Shown piece by piece: positions 20,533 to 28,734 of a stretch of DNA of 64,000 nucleotides (the stretch's first letter is position 1; each line of letters opens with the position of its first letter). Where the stretch lies: positions 1 to 64,000 of the forward strand of contig CAIQHF010000026.1 of the NCBI GenBank assembly GCA_903871605.1, given 5' to 3'. The notes beneath the pieces are model-generated. The model worked only from the letters and a program-made list of their open reading frames with translations, ran no database searches and was not told where the DNA came from. Position numbers and translations under genes: made by a program. Source of the stretch: an uncultured Sphingomonadaceae bacterium. GTDB taxonomy: Bacteria > Pseudomonadota > Alphaproteobacteria > Sphingomonadales > Sphingomonadaceae.

Positions 20533-21450
20533 CTAGCCTGCGGACCCCACCGCAAGCGCCGCCATCGCGAGCAACAGCCCCGCCGTGCGGTTCGACCGGA
20601 AGCGAGCGAGCGCGCCCGCCGCGTCGGCGACGTCGAGCGTCGCGACCTGCCAGCCGAGGTGGATCGCCACCGGCAGCAGCGCGAGCAGCGCCAGCGGATC
20701 GGGCCGCCGCGCCCAGAAGGCGGCGCCCCACAGCAGCAGCGCGACGACATAGAAGGCCGCCACGCCGGGGCGGACATGCCGCCCCATCGCGCGCGCCGAC
20801 GACTTCACGCCGGCGAGCGCGTCGTCCTCGATGTCCTGCAGCGCGTAGATCGTGTCATAGCCGATCACCCAGGCGATCCCGCCCGCATAGAGCAGCAACC
20901 CCGGTGCCGTGAAGCCGCCGGCAGCCGCCGCCCAGCCGACCAGCGCCGCCCAGGAAAAGACGATCCCCAGCCACGCCTGCGGCCACCAGGTGATCCGCTT
21001 CATGAACGGATAGCAGGCGACCGGCGCGAGGCTCGCCACCGCGACGATCTCCGCGGGCCGGTCGAGTGCCAGCAGCACCGCAAAGCCGATCAGGCAGAGC
21101 GCGACGAGGAAGCGCCACGCCGACGCGACGCCGACCTGCCCGCTCGCCAGCGGCCGCGTGCGCGTGCGCGCCACCCGCCGGTCGAGGTCGCGATCGACGA
21201 TGTCGTTATAGACGCACCCCGCGCCGCGCATCGCCACCGCGCCGACCGCGAACAAGACGAGAAGCGTGGCCGCCCGATCGAGCGGACCACCCGCCAGCAG
21301 GATCGCCCACGCACCCGGCCAGAACAGCAGCCACGCCCCGATCGGCCGATCGAACCGCGCGAGCATCGCATAGGGCCGCGCGCGCGCGGGCAGCAGCGCG
21401 AGCATGCCGCGCTGCTCGGTATCGGGAACGACCGAGTCGGCGGCGGTCAT
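20533..21450 (-). CDS. ubiA: 4-hydroxybenzoate octaprenyltransferase
   Basis: A 305-residue membrane prenyltransferase that attaches the isoprenoid tail to 4-hydroxybenzoate in ubiquinone synthesis. The two aspartate-rich motifs are [12 protein letters not shown] (~residues 83-94) and [13 protein letters not shown] (~208-220), which bind prenyl diphosphate through Mg. Eight or nine hydrophobic helices are visible. The ATG at 21450 is chosen because UbiA homologues start shortly before the first helix ([14 protein letters not shown]); longer upstream frames are Arg/Pro-rich and not protein-like. Its start overlaps the stop of a possible 23-codon leader frame (ATGA). Confidence 0.93.
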   Translation of the reverse strand: MTAADSVVPDTEQRGMLALLPARARPYAMLARFDRPIGAWLLFWPGAWAILLAGGPLDRAATLLVLFAVGAVAMRGAGCVYNDIVDRDLDRRVARTRTRPLASGQVGVASAWRFLVALCLIGFAVLLALDRPAEIVAVASLAPVACYPFMKRITWWPQAWLGIVFSWAALVGWAAAAGGFTAPGLLLYAGGIAWVIGYDTIYALQDIEDDALAGVKSSARAMGRHVRPGVAAFYVVALLLWGAAFWARRPDPLALLALLPVAIHLGWQVATLDVADAAGALARFRSNRTAGLLLAMAALAVGSAG

Positions 21451-21518
21451 GCGGGATCGCCCCGATCGACGGCGAAGCGCGCGGGGCGCGAGGCGGCGAG
21501 GACAACCGGGCGGGTCAT
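21447..21518 (-). other. Possible 23-codon leader frame overlapping the ubiA start
   Basis: ATG at 21516-21518 opens a frame encoding [20 protein letters not shown] plus three residues, ending in the TGA that overlaps the ubiA ATG. The overlap would couple translation, but a frame of this length is easily found by chance in such G+C-rich DNA. No ribosome binding site stands out. The rest of 21519-21740, between ubiA and the divergent chemoreceptor gene, shows no gene. Confidence 0.2.
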
Positions 21519-21740
21519 GGTGCCCGCGTGTGGCAGATCGACCCGGGCCTGGGAAGGGGCCGGCCGACGCCGCGCCGCGCTCCGTCGTCCGCGCCGGTCG
21601 GCTGCGCCGGTTGCGCCACGCCGGCGCGGACGTCCGTAAACCTACGATCCGTATATCTACCAAGCCGTCGCTTAAGCCCGGATCGACACTCGCCTGCTAG
21701 ATGCTGCTCGCGTCACACCATGTGCTGTAAAGTGGACGCC

Positions 21741-23540
21741 ATGAAAATTGCAAATCTCGTACGGATGGGCGCGTTCGGACTGCTCGGCGTCCTGTGTCTC
21801 GGCGGGGCATTTGCAACATCGAAGATCGACACGATCCGCGTCGGCGGCCCCATCCAGCTCGAAAACCAGCAGGTCTCGGATCTCGTCGCCGATATCCTGC
21901 CGCCGCCCGAATATGTGATCGAGCCCTTCCTCGAGGCGACGCTGCTGATGCAGGATCCCGGCGGCGTCGCGGCTCGCGCGGCGCGGCTCGCGACGCTGCG
22001 CCAGGCGTATGACGACCGCCACGACTATTGGCTGCACTCGAACCTCAACGACGCGGTCCGCCGGACGATCACCGTCGATTCGCACCGCAGCGCGATGCTG
22101 TTCTGGCACGAGCTCGACGATCATCTGATCGCCGCGGCGAAGGCGCACGACACCGCGGCGATGGCGGCCAGCTACCGGCGGCTGACCAGCGACTATCAGC
22201 AGCATCGCGCGATGATCGACCGCGCCGTGGTGGTCTCGAACCGCTATAACAGCGAATTGTCCGCGCGCTCCGCGGTGGCGCTGCGGAGCGCGATCGTGGC
22301 GATCCTGGTGATCGCCGGCGCCGCGCTTCTGCTGATCGCCGCCTTCTGCTGGATGATGCTGAGGCGCGTCGTCGCACCGCTCGGCGATTGCGCGCGGACG
22401 ATGACGACGATGGCGGCCGGCGAGATCGGCGTGACGATCAAGGGCGCGGCGCGCCGCGACGAGGTCGGCGACATGGCGCGCGCGCTCGACTTCTTCCGCC
22501 AGGCCGAGATCGACAAGCGCGCGCTGCAGGATGCCGAGCGCGACAATCAGGAAGCGCAGCAGGCGGTCATCGCCGCGCTCAGCGAAGCATTGCAGAATCT
22601 CGCCTCGGGCGACGTGACCTATCGGATCGATAACAAGCTGACCGGCCAGTATGAGGTGCTCCGCCGCGACTTCAATTCGGCGATGACCGCGATGGCGAGC
22701 GCGCTGTGCGCGGTCACCGCCTCGTCCGAGGTGATCCGCTGCGGCGCGGGCGAGGTGGCCGCGGCGGCGCAGGATCTCGCCTCGCGCACCGAGGTCCAGG
22801 CCGAGCGGCTGCAGTTCACCACCGAGGCGATCAAGCTGATCAGCCGCACCACCAAGGACACCGCCGCGCGCGCGCAGGCGGTCCGCTCGACCGTGGCCAG
22901 CGCGCACGAGGAGGCCGAAAATGGCGGGCGAACCGTCGTCGAGGCGATCGACGCGATGGCGCAGATCCAGAAATCGGCGACCGAGATCGGCGTGATCGTG
23001 ACGATGATGGACGGCATCGCCTTCCAGACCAACCTGCTCGCGCTCAACGCGGGCGTCGAGGCGGCGCGCGCGGGCGATGCCGGCCGCGGCTTCGCGGTCG
23101 TCGCCAACGAGGTGCGCGCGCTGTCGTCGCGCTCCGCCGACGCGGCGCGCGATATCCGCAGCCTGATCGCGACCAGCGACAAGCACGTCGCCAGCGGCTC
23201 GCGGCTCGTCGACGAGACGGGCAAGCGGCTCAAGCTGATCATCGAGGAGGTGACGAGCAGTTCGACGCTGATCCGCGAGATCGCCGAGACGATCGACGGC
23301 GAGGCCGCGCGGATCACCGAGGCCAGCGCGACGATGTCGCAGATGGACCTGATGACGCAGCAGAATGCGGCGATGGTCGAGCAGAGCAGCGCGGCCGCCA
23401 AGCTTCTCTCGGAAGAGGCCGTCAAGATGGCCGGGCTGGTCAGCACCTTCCGCGTCGAGATGCCCGATCCGACCGAGACCGATGGCTTCGTCGAACAGGC
23501 GCGCTGGGAAAAGCAGCACCCCCAACTCAAGGCGGCCTGA
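21741..23540 (+). CDS. Methyl-accepting chemotaxis protein (transmembrane chemoreceptor)
   Basis: A 599-residue receptor. Residues ~7-25 form the first membrane helix, ~26-180 a periplasmic helical sensor domain, and ~183-207 the second helix ([20 protein letters not shown]). A HAMP domain follows ([19 protein letters not shown]). The signalling domain carries the conserved hairpin tip around '[19 protein letters not shown]' and [19 protein letters not shown], which docks CheA/CheW. No che genes or flagellar genes are nearby, so it is an orphan receptor here. The ATG at 21741 follows AAAGTGGA; the upstream ATG at 21720 would add seven residues before a standard N-terminal membrane helix and is less likely. 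Confidence 0.92.
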   Translation: MKIANLVRMGAFGLLGVLCLGGAFATSKIDTIRVGGPIQLENQQVSDLVADILPPPEYVIEPFLEATLLMQDPGGVAARAARLATLRQAYDDRHDYWLHSNLNDAVRRTITVDSHRSAMLFWHELDDHLIAAAKAHDTAAMAASYRRLTSDYQQHRAMIDRAVVVSNRYNSELSARSAVALRSAIVAILVIAGAALLLIAAFCWMMLRRVVAPLGDCARTMTTMAAGEIGVTIKGAARRDEVGDMARALDFFRQAEIDKRALQDAERDNQEAQQAVIAALSEALQNLASGDVTYRIDNKLTGQYEVLRRDFNSAMTAMASALCAVTASSEVIRCGAGEVAAAAQDLASRTEVQAERLQFTTEAIKLISRTTKDTAARAQAVRSTVASAHEEAENGGRTVVEAIDAMAQIQKSATEIGVIVTMMDGIAFQTNLLALNAGVEAARAGDAGRGFAVVANEVRALSSRSADAARDIRSLIATSDKHVASGSRLVDETGKRLKLIIEEVTSSSTLIREIAETIDGEAARITEASATMSQMDLMTQQNAAMVEQSSAAAKLLSEEAVKMAGLVSTFRVEMPDPTETDGFVEQARWEKQHPQLKAA

Positions 23541-23600
23541 TCGCGTCGCGACGGCGCGGGTCGCTTGCCCCCTGCCACCCGCCGCGGCTAAGCCGCCGCG

Positions 23601-24335
23601 ATGACCGCGACTCCCGCCTGGCCCCCCGACAGCGCACCGCGGCTGTTCGTCGACGCGGCGCTCGGCGAGGGCGCCGAGGTCGTCCTCGACGGCGCGCAGG
23701 CCAATTACCTGCTCAGCGTGATGCGGCTCAAGGGCGGCGACGCGGTGCGCTGCTTCGACGATTCGACCGGCGAATGGGCGGCCGAGATCGTCTCGACGGG
23801 CAAGCGCGACGCGCGGCTACGGATGGTTGCCCACCTCGCCCCGCGCGAGCCGGTGCCCGACCTGTGGCTGGTCGCCGCGCCGATCAAGCGGCAGCGGATC
23901 GACTGGCTCGCCGAGAAGGCGTGCGAACTCGGCGTCGCGCGGCTGTCGCCGGTGATCACGCGGCGCACCGTGATCGACCGGCTCAATCTCGACCGGCTGC
24001 GCGCGCACATGATCGAGGCCGCCGAGCAATGCGGCCGCACCGCGCTCCCGCTGCTCGACGAACCGGTCAAGCTCGCCGCGCTGCTGCGCGACTGGCCGGC
24101 CGATCGGACGCTCTGGTTCGCCGACGAGACGGGCGGCGCGCGCTTCGCCCCCACCCCCGGCCCCGCCGCGATCCTGATCGGCCCCGAGGGCGGCTTCGAC
24201 GCGGCCGAGCGCGAGGCGATCCGCGCGCTTCCGCAGGCGCGCGGCATCTCGCTCGGGCCTCGTATTTTGCGCGCCGAGACCGCGGCGCTGGCGGCGGTAT
24301 CGCTGTGGATGGCGGCGGCCGGGGATTGGGGCTAA
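23601..24335 (+). CDS. rsmE: 16S rRNA (uracil-1498-N3)-methyltransferase
   Basis: A 244-residue SPOUT-class methyltransferase that modifies U1498 in helix 44 of 16S rRNA. The N-terminal PUA-like part has RLFVDAALGEGAEVVLDGAQ and NYLLSVMRLKGGD; the C-terminal knot region carries LIGPEGGFDAAEREAI and LGPRILRAETAALAAVS, the SAM-binding loops of the family. It is followed, after a palindrome doublet, by gshA on the same strand, an adjacency common in alphaproteobacteria. Confidence 0.95.
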   Translation: MTATPAWPPDSAPRLFVDAALGEGAEVVLDGAQANYLLSVMRLKGGDAVRCFDDSTGEWAAEIVSTGKRDARLRMVAHLAPREPVPDLWLVAAPIKRQRIDWLAEKACELGVARLSPVITRRTVIDRLNLDRLRAHMIEAAEQCGRTALPLLDEPVKLAALLRDWPADRTLWFADETGGARFAPTPGPAAILIGPEGGFDAAEREAIRALPQARGISLGPRILRAETAALAAVSLWMAAAGDWG

Positions 24336-24340
24336 CCGTG

Positions 24341-24411
24341 CCCCCGCGAACGCGGGGGTCCAGGGCCACAAACGCAGCGCCTGTGTCCCTGGGCTCCCGC
24401 TTTCGCGGGAG
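24341..24411. repeat. Paired palindromes between rsmE and gshA
   Basis: CCCCCGC-gaac-GCGGGGG (24341-24358) and CTCCCGC-tttc-GCGGGAG (24394-24411), with GTCCAGGG and CCCTGGGC flanks inverted to each other. The two arms differ in sequence class, so the pair is a hybrid. Confidence 0.8.
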
Positions 24412-24469
24412 AACAAGAAGGTCGAAGCGCCCTCTTTCCATACCGATCGGTAACGGCTAGGGCGCGGCG

Positions 24470-25843
24470 ATGACGACGCGCGCCGAATCCCTTGCCGACG
24501 AAGCCCGCATCGCCGGGTTCGACGATCTTCTCACCGTCTTCACCAAGGGCGAAAAGCCCAAGGATCGCTGGCGGATCGGCACCGAACACGAGAAATTCGT
24601 GTTCATGCAGTCCGACCGTCATGCCCCGTCCTACGAGGAGAAGGGCGGGATCCACGCGCTGATGATCGGGCTCACCAAATTCGGCTGGGAGCCCGTCTAT
24701 GAGGGCGGCAACATCATCGCGCTGTCGGGCAAGGACGGCGGCATCAGCCTCGAACCCGCCGGCCAGTTCGAGCTCTCCGGCGCGCCGCTCGACAATCTCC
24801 ACCAGACCTGCGCCGAGACCGCGCGGCATCTCGCGCAGTGCAAGGAGATTGGCGACAGGCTCGGCATCGGCTTCCTCGGCATGGGCTTCTGGCCCGACAA
24901 GACGCGCGCCGAGCTGCCGATCATGCCCAAGGGCCGCTACGAGATCATGCTGCGCCACATGCCGCGCGTCGGCGATCTCGGGCTCGACATGATGCTGCGC
25001 ACCTGCACCATCCAGACCAACCTCGACTATGCGAGCGAGGCGGACATGGTGAAGAAGTTCCGGGTGTCGCTGGCGCTGCAGCCGCTCGCGACCGCGCTGT
25101 TCGCCAATTCGCCGTTCAAGGAGGGCAAGCCCAACGGCTATCTCTCCTACCGCTCGCACATCTGGACCGACACCGATCCGCACCGCACGGGCATGCTGCC
25201 CTTCGTGTTCGAGGACGGCTTCGGCTACCAGCGCTATGCCGACTATATGCTCGATGTGCCGATGTACTTCGTCTACCGCGACGGGAAGTATATCGACGCG
25301 GCGGGCCTGTCGTTCCGCGACTTCATGGCGGGCGAGCTCTCGGTGCTGCCCGGCGAGACGCCGACGCCGTCGGACTGGGTCGACCATCTGTCGACCGCCT
25401 TCCCCGAGGTGCGGCTCAAGAGCTTCCTCGAGATGCGCGGCGCCGACGGCGGCCCGTGGAACAAGATCTGCGCGCTGCCGGCGTTCTGGGTCGGGCTGCT
25501 CTACGACGACGCCGCGCTCGATGCGGCGTGGGACGAGGTCAAGCACTGGACCGCCGAGGACCATCAGCGCATCCGCGACCAGGTGCCGACGCTGGCGCTC
25601 GCCACCAGGGGCCCGCGCGGGCGAACCTTCCGCGAGCTCGCCGGGCCGATCCTCGACATCGCGCACGCCGGGCTCTCGGCGCGCAAGCGGCTGAACGCCT
25701 CGGGCGACGACGAGACCGGCTTTCTCGATCCGCTGCGCGAGATCGTCGCCAGCGGCAAGACACCCGCCGAGACGCTGCTCGACCGCTATAATGGCGCGTG
25801 GGGCGGCGACATCACGCGAATCTACGACGAGATGGCGTTCTGA
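24470..25843 (+). CDS. gshA: Glutamate-cysteine ligase, plant/alphaproteobacterial (GCS2) type
   Basis: Catalyses the first, ATP-dependent step of glutathione synthesis. The 457-residue protein matches the GCS2 class used by alphaproteobacteria and plants rather than the E. coli GshA class: RWRIGTEHEKFVF near the N-terminus, YEGGNIIALSGKDGGISLEP, GQFELSGAPLDNLHQTC (~residues 98-114), then LGMGFWPDKTRAELPIMPKG and 'FANSPFKEGKPNGYLSYRS'. These blocks build the glutamate, cysteine and ATP sites. It lies downstream of rsmE in the same direction and ends at another palindrome block. Confidence 0.95.
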   Translation: MTTRAESLADEARIAGFDDLLTVFTKGEKPKDRWRIGTEHEKFVFMQSDRHAPSYEEKGGIHALMIGLTKFGWEPVYEGGNIIALSGKDGGISLEPAGQFELSGAPLDNLHQTCAETARHLAQCKEIGDRLGIGFLGMGFWPDKTRAELPIMPKGRYEIMLRHMPRVGDLGLDMMLRTCTIQTNLDYASEADMVKKFRVSLALQPLATALFANSPFKEGKPNGYLSYRSHIWTDTDPHRTGMLPFVFEDGFGYQRYADYMLDVPMYFVYRDGKYIDAAGLSFRDFMAGELSVLPGETPTPSDWVDHLSTAFPEVRLKSFLEMRGADGGPWNKICALPAFWVGLLYDDAALDAAWDEVKHWTAEDHQRIRDQVPTLALATRGPRGRTFRELAGPILDIAHAGLSARKRLNASGDDETGFLDPLREIVASGKTPAETLLDRYNGAWGGDITRIYDEMAF

Positions 25844-25849
25844 CTTGTG

Positions 25850-25959
25850 CCCTCTCCCTTGAGGGAGAGGGTTGGGTGAGGGTGGCCGACGTCTGGGGTA
25901 GTACGCTCGGCTGCGCCGAGCTCCCCCTCACCCCAACCCTCTCCCCGACGGGGAGAGGG
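25850..25959. repeat. Paired C/G-rich palindromes between gshA and an ICMT-like gene
   Basis: CCCTCTCCCT-tg-AGGGAGAGGG (25850-25871) with tail TTGGGTGAGGG, and CCCTCACCCCAA followed by CCCTCTCCCC-gac-GGGGAGAGGG (25937-25959), inverted to each other. Between them lies a smaller dyad, TCGGCtgcGCCGA. The block separates two convergent genes and is the same type as 17434-17543. Confidence 0.85.
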
Positions 25960-25965
25960 AGACCG

Positions 25966-27276
25966 TCATTCCGCCGGCACCACCTCGGCCTGCCGGCGCA
26001 TCCCCCTCATCGCGCGCAGCATTTTCGCCACCGGCCCGTGCTGCGCCATCCAATCGGCATAGGCGACATAGGCGGGATCGGCCGAGAGATGCTTCTCCTC
26101 GGTCTTGGCGCGCCAGAAATAGACGCCGTTGATCACGCCGAGGATGCAGCAGTTGCGGATCGCGTCGCTGGTCAGCCCGGTGGTGGTCAGCATCGGCAGC
26201 GTCGACAGCCACCAGAACAGGTTCTTCGCGACATAGGCGGGATGCTTGGTGATGCTGTACGGTCCGTGCGTCAGGATGCCGCGGTGCGTGAGGTTGGAGA
26301 AGCGCAGCCCGAACGCGACCGTCGCCCACGCATAGGCCCCGGTCAGGAAGATCAGCGTGAAGCCCATGATCGGCTGGAGCAGCGGGTGATCGGACAGCGC
26401 GCGCGCCCAGCCGAGCTGGCCCTCGCCATAATAAAGCGGCCCGCCCTCGTTCATCAGGATGAAGGGCGGATAGCAGATCAGCGCCGCCATCCACGCCTGC
26501 GCGAAAGGATTGCCCGAGCGGATATGCGCATCGAGCGGGCGCAGCGTGAACAGATAGCCGACCGTCCCCATGCTGACGTCGATCAGGAACATCAGCCCGA
26601 TCAGCCCTTCGGCGAGCGCCACGACGTCGTCGCGGATCATCGACGGCTCGATCGTCACCGCATTGCCCCAATTGCCCGGCAGCGCCGAGAACATGAAGGC
26701 GGTGAAGAATCCCTTGATCGCCCAGCTGCGCAGATGGTTGGCGATCTTGGGCGAGAGCGCGGGATCGACATTGCGCCCGCCCGCGAGCAGCCAGCAGCCG
26801 AACGCCCAGGCACCGTCCTCGCGATCGACGAGGCGCCGATCGAGCCACAGCACATAGGGCACCGACAGCAGCACCAGCGGCACCAGCGCGGCCGCCATCA
26901 CGCGCATCGCGTAGAGATAGCCGTCCGTCCAATACCAGCGGCCGATCGCATAGACGCAGGCGATCAGCCCCCAGGTCGTCCACAGCCCGGCGAGCTTGAC
27001 CAGACCGGTATCGAGCGCGTCGGACCAGCGGCGCGGCGCTGTGTCCCAGGCGATGCCGACGGTCGGGTTGCGGTGGACGCGGTCGACCAGCAGCGACCAG
27101 GCCACCATCGGCAGCGCGCATGCGGCGAGCCCGGCGAGCGGCACCCACGGTGCATCGAGCTGCCAATAGCGTACCGCGAGATAGAAGAGCGCGAAGCCGG
27201 CCAGACCAACGAGCCCGACACCGGTCGATACCGCGGATCGCGGTCGCGCATCGCTTGCCTGTCTGTCGTCCATCAC
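25966..27276 (-). CDS. Isoprenylcysteine carboxyl methyltransferase-like integral membrane protein
   Basis: A 436-residue polytopic protein with about nine hydrophobic segments. The C-terminal part has GPYSITKHPAYVAKNLFWWL (~residues 345-364), which matches the ICMT/PEMT-type SAM-binding signature (H-P-x-Y ... N), and a later FWRAKTEEKHLSADPAYVAY with the E-E-x-x-L element of the same family. The long N-terminal membrane part (~340 residues) is unusual compared with the ~200 residues of simple ICMT proteins. Substrate unknown; bacterial members may methylate lipids, isoprenoid acids or small molecules. Convergent with gshA, single gene. Confidence 0.75.
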   Translation of the reverse strand: MMDDRQASDARPRSAVSTGVGLVGLAGFALFYLAVRYWQLDAPWVPLAGLAACALPMVAWSLLVDRVHRNPTVGIAWDTAPRRWSDALDTGLVKLAGLWTTWGLIACVYAIGRWYWTDGYLYAMRVMAAALVPLVLLSVPYVLWLDRRLVDREDGAWAFGCWLLAGGRNVDPALSPKIANHLRSWAIKGFFTAFMFSALPGNWGNAVTIEPSMIRDDVVALAEGLIGLMFLIDVSMGTVGYLFTLRPLDAHIRSGNPFAQAWMAALICYPPFILMNEGGPLYYGEGQLGWARALSDHPLLQPIMGFTLIFLTGAYAWATVAFGLRFSNLTHRGILTHGPYSITKHPAYVAKNLFWWLSTLPMLTTTGLTSDAIRNCCILGVINGVYFWRAKTEEKHLSADPAYVAYADWMAQHGPVAKMLRAMRGMRRQAEVVPAE

Positions 27277-27349
27277 GCCGCCCGTCCTGCTTCAGGACAC
27301 GCTGCCTACCCCATCATCGGTAAGCAAGCGGTGAAGAGCGAATGATCTG

Positions 27350-27361
27350 CCCCTGCAGGGG
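27350..27361. repeat. Short palindrome CCCCTGCAGGGG
   Basis: A perfect 12-bp palindrome 12 bp beyond the stop of the CHAP-domain gene. It may be a remnant of the repeat families above or a weak transcript end. Confidence 0.4.
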
Positions 27362-27373
27362 AAGGAGAAGCGG

Positions 27374-27961
27374 TCAGCCGATCAGCGCGGCGAGCGGCGC
27401 GGCGGCACGCGCCGACTTGATCGCGGCATCGGCCTTGATCAGCTTGGCGTCGATCGCCGGGGCGGCGCGATCCGTCGATGCGGTGGCGGCGGCCTTGGGC
27501 GCCTTGCCGCCGTAGATGAAGCCGTAGGCGGGATATTCGTGATTGCCGAGATCGTGGAGGTTCTTGAACCAGACGCGGACCGAGCTCCAGTCGTTGCGCG
27601 CGGAGGTGTCCATTACCTCGACGTCGCGCTCGACCTGGCCACGCGACGACCAATTGGCGTGCGTCACCTTGATGATGCGATCCGAGACGACCTGGCTGAC
27701 CGTCGCGACATGGCCGGCGCGCATCGAGCCGATCGCCTTGAAAACCAGCACCGCACCCGCCTGCGGGGCGTTGCCGCGGGTATATTTGCCGATCGCCTGG
27801 TTCCACCAGGTGGCGGCGTTGCCGAACAGCTGGATGCCCGAATACATGCGCGCGAAGGTCACGCACTGCCAGAAGGTGGTCGCCTGCGCATCGGCGGCGG
27901 CGGGAACAGCTGCCACCGCAAGAGCGATGGAACAAAGCGCCAGCTTCGACCGTTTGAACAT
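27374..27961 (-). CDS. Secreted CHAP-domain (cysteine, histidine-dependent amidohydrolase/peptidase) protein
   Basis: A 195-residue exported protein with a signal peptide (MFKRSKLALCSIALAVAAVPAAADA). The CHAP core follows: the catalytic Cys in QATTFWQCVTFARMYSG (~residue 33), the His in RAGHVATVSQVV (~83) and the residue cluster around 'KVTHANWSS'. CHAP enzymes usually cut peptide bonds in peptidoglycan or amidate glutathionyl-spermidine; a cell wall role is likelier given export. The C-terminus (~45 residues) is Ala-rich and probably unstructured. Divergent from a small secreted protein gene 330 bp away. Confidence 0.85.
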   Translation of the reverse strand: MFKRSKLALCSIALAVAAVPAAADAQATTFWQCVTFARMYSGIQLFGNAATWWNQAIGKYTRGNAPQAGAVLVFKAIGSMRAGHVATVSQVVSDRIIKVTHANWSSRGQVERDVEVMDTSARNDWSSVRVWFKNLHDLGNHEYPAYGFIYGGKAPKAAATASTDRAAPAIDAKLIKADAAIKSARAAAPLAALIG

Positions 27962-28034
27962 GCTTGGTAGCCCCCGAATCCCCGAACGCCTCCTTTGTTA
28001 ACCAGGCGGCGGCGACGCGATAGCGCCCTGCGGC

Positions 28035-28069
28035 CGATCGATGCCGCGATGCGGCGAACCGATCGATCG
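28035..28069. promoter_or_regulatory. Nested dyad in the CHAP / small-protein intergenic region
   Basis: CGATCGAT (28035-28042) is inverted as ATCGATCG (28062-28069), and inside it GCCGC-gat-GCGGC (28043-28055) forms a second hairpin. It lies about 75 bp upstream of the CHAP gene in a 330-bp divergent region that otherwise shows no gene. It could be an operator for a dimeric regulator or the stem of a leader RNA. Confidence 0.4.
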
Positions 28070-28291
28070 CCGTTGATTGGCCGTTCAATCGTGCCGCAAA
28101 CCTTGCCCAAGCGTAAAAAGCCGCCAAAATCCGCGGCATGATCGTGACGCCGGCATGCCCGCGCCGCGAATCGCATGGCCGTTCGGGGCGATCGGCCGCG
28201 GGCGCTGCGCTTTCCGGATGGACGTGCAACTGCCCCTTCTCGAAACTGTCACAGTCCGCGCTATAAGGGCGGCTTCCGTGACGGAGAGACG

Positions 28292-28714
28292 ATGATGCGT
28301 GCCCTGCCCTGTGCCGCCACGGCGCTGCTGCTGCTCGGCGGGGCGACCGCCGCCCCGCTCGGCGCGCGCCACCTGATGCCGTCGGGCGAACTCAAGCAGT
28401 GCATCGCCGTCGGACAGATCCGCGCCGAGACCGCCGAGACCGACGGCAGCCTGCTGTTCCACGCCGACGGCAGCCGCGTGTTCCGCAACCATCTGCCGGC
28501 GCCATGCGAGCGGCTGATGCGGATCAACAATGTCGATCAGCTCCGCCTGCCGCCGCGCGACCAGCTGTGCCGCGGCGACGTGGTGCAGGTGATCGACCAT
28601 GGCGGCCCGCTCGGCGTGATCGACGGCAGCGACAATGCGCAGACGATCAACTGCACGCTCGGCGGGTTCGAGCCGACCAACGAGATGTCGATCACCGAGC
28701 AGCTGCGCCGCTGA
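28292..28714 (+). CDS. Small secreted protein of unknown function
   Basis: A 140-residue protein with a signal peptide (MMRALPCAATALLLLGGATA). The mature part has four cysteines (in LKQCIAVG, LPAPCERL, RDQLCRGD and INCTLGG), enough for two disulfides, and no recognised domain. GGAGAGACG precedes the ATG at 28292; the next codon is also ATG. It converges on the TonB-dependent receptor gene with only 20 bp between stops. I do not recognise the family; periplasmic or extracellular location is inferred from the leader and cysteines. Confidence 0.7.
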   Translation: MMRALPCAATALLLLGGATAAPLGARHLMPSGELKQCIAVGQIRAETAETDGSLLFHADGSRVFRNHLPAPCERLMRINNVDQLRLPPRDQLCRGDVVQVIDHGGPLGVIDGSDNAQTINCTLGGFEPTNEMSITEQLRR

Positions 28715-28734
28715 CCGGCGCAGTCGGCGGTCGC

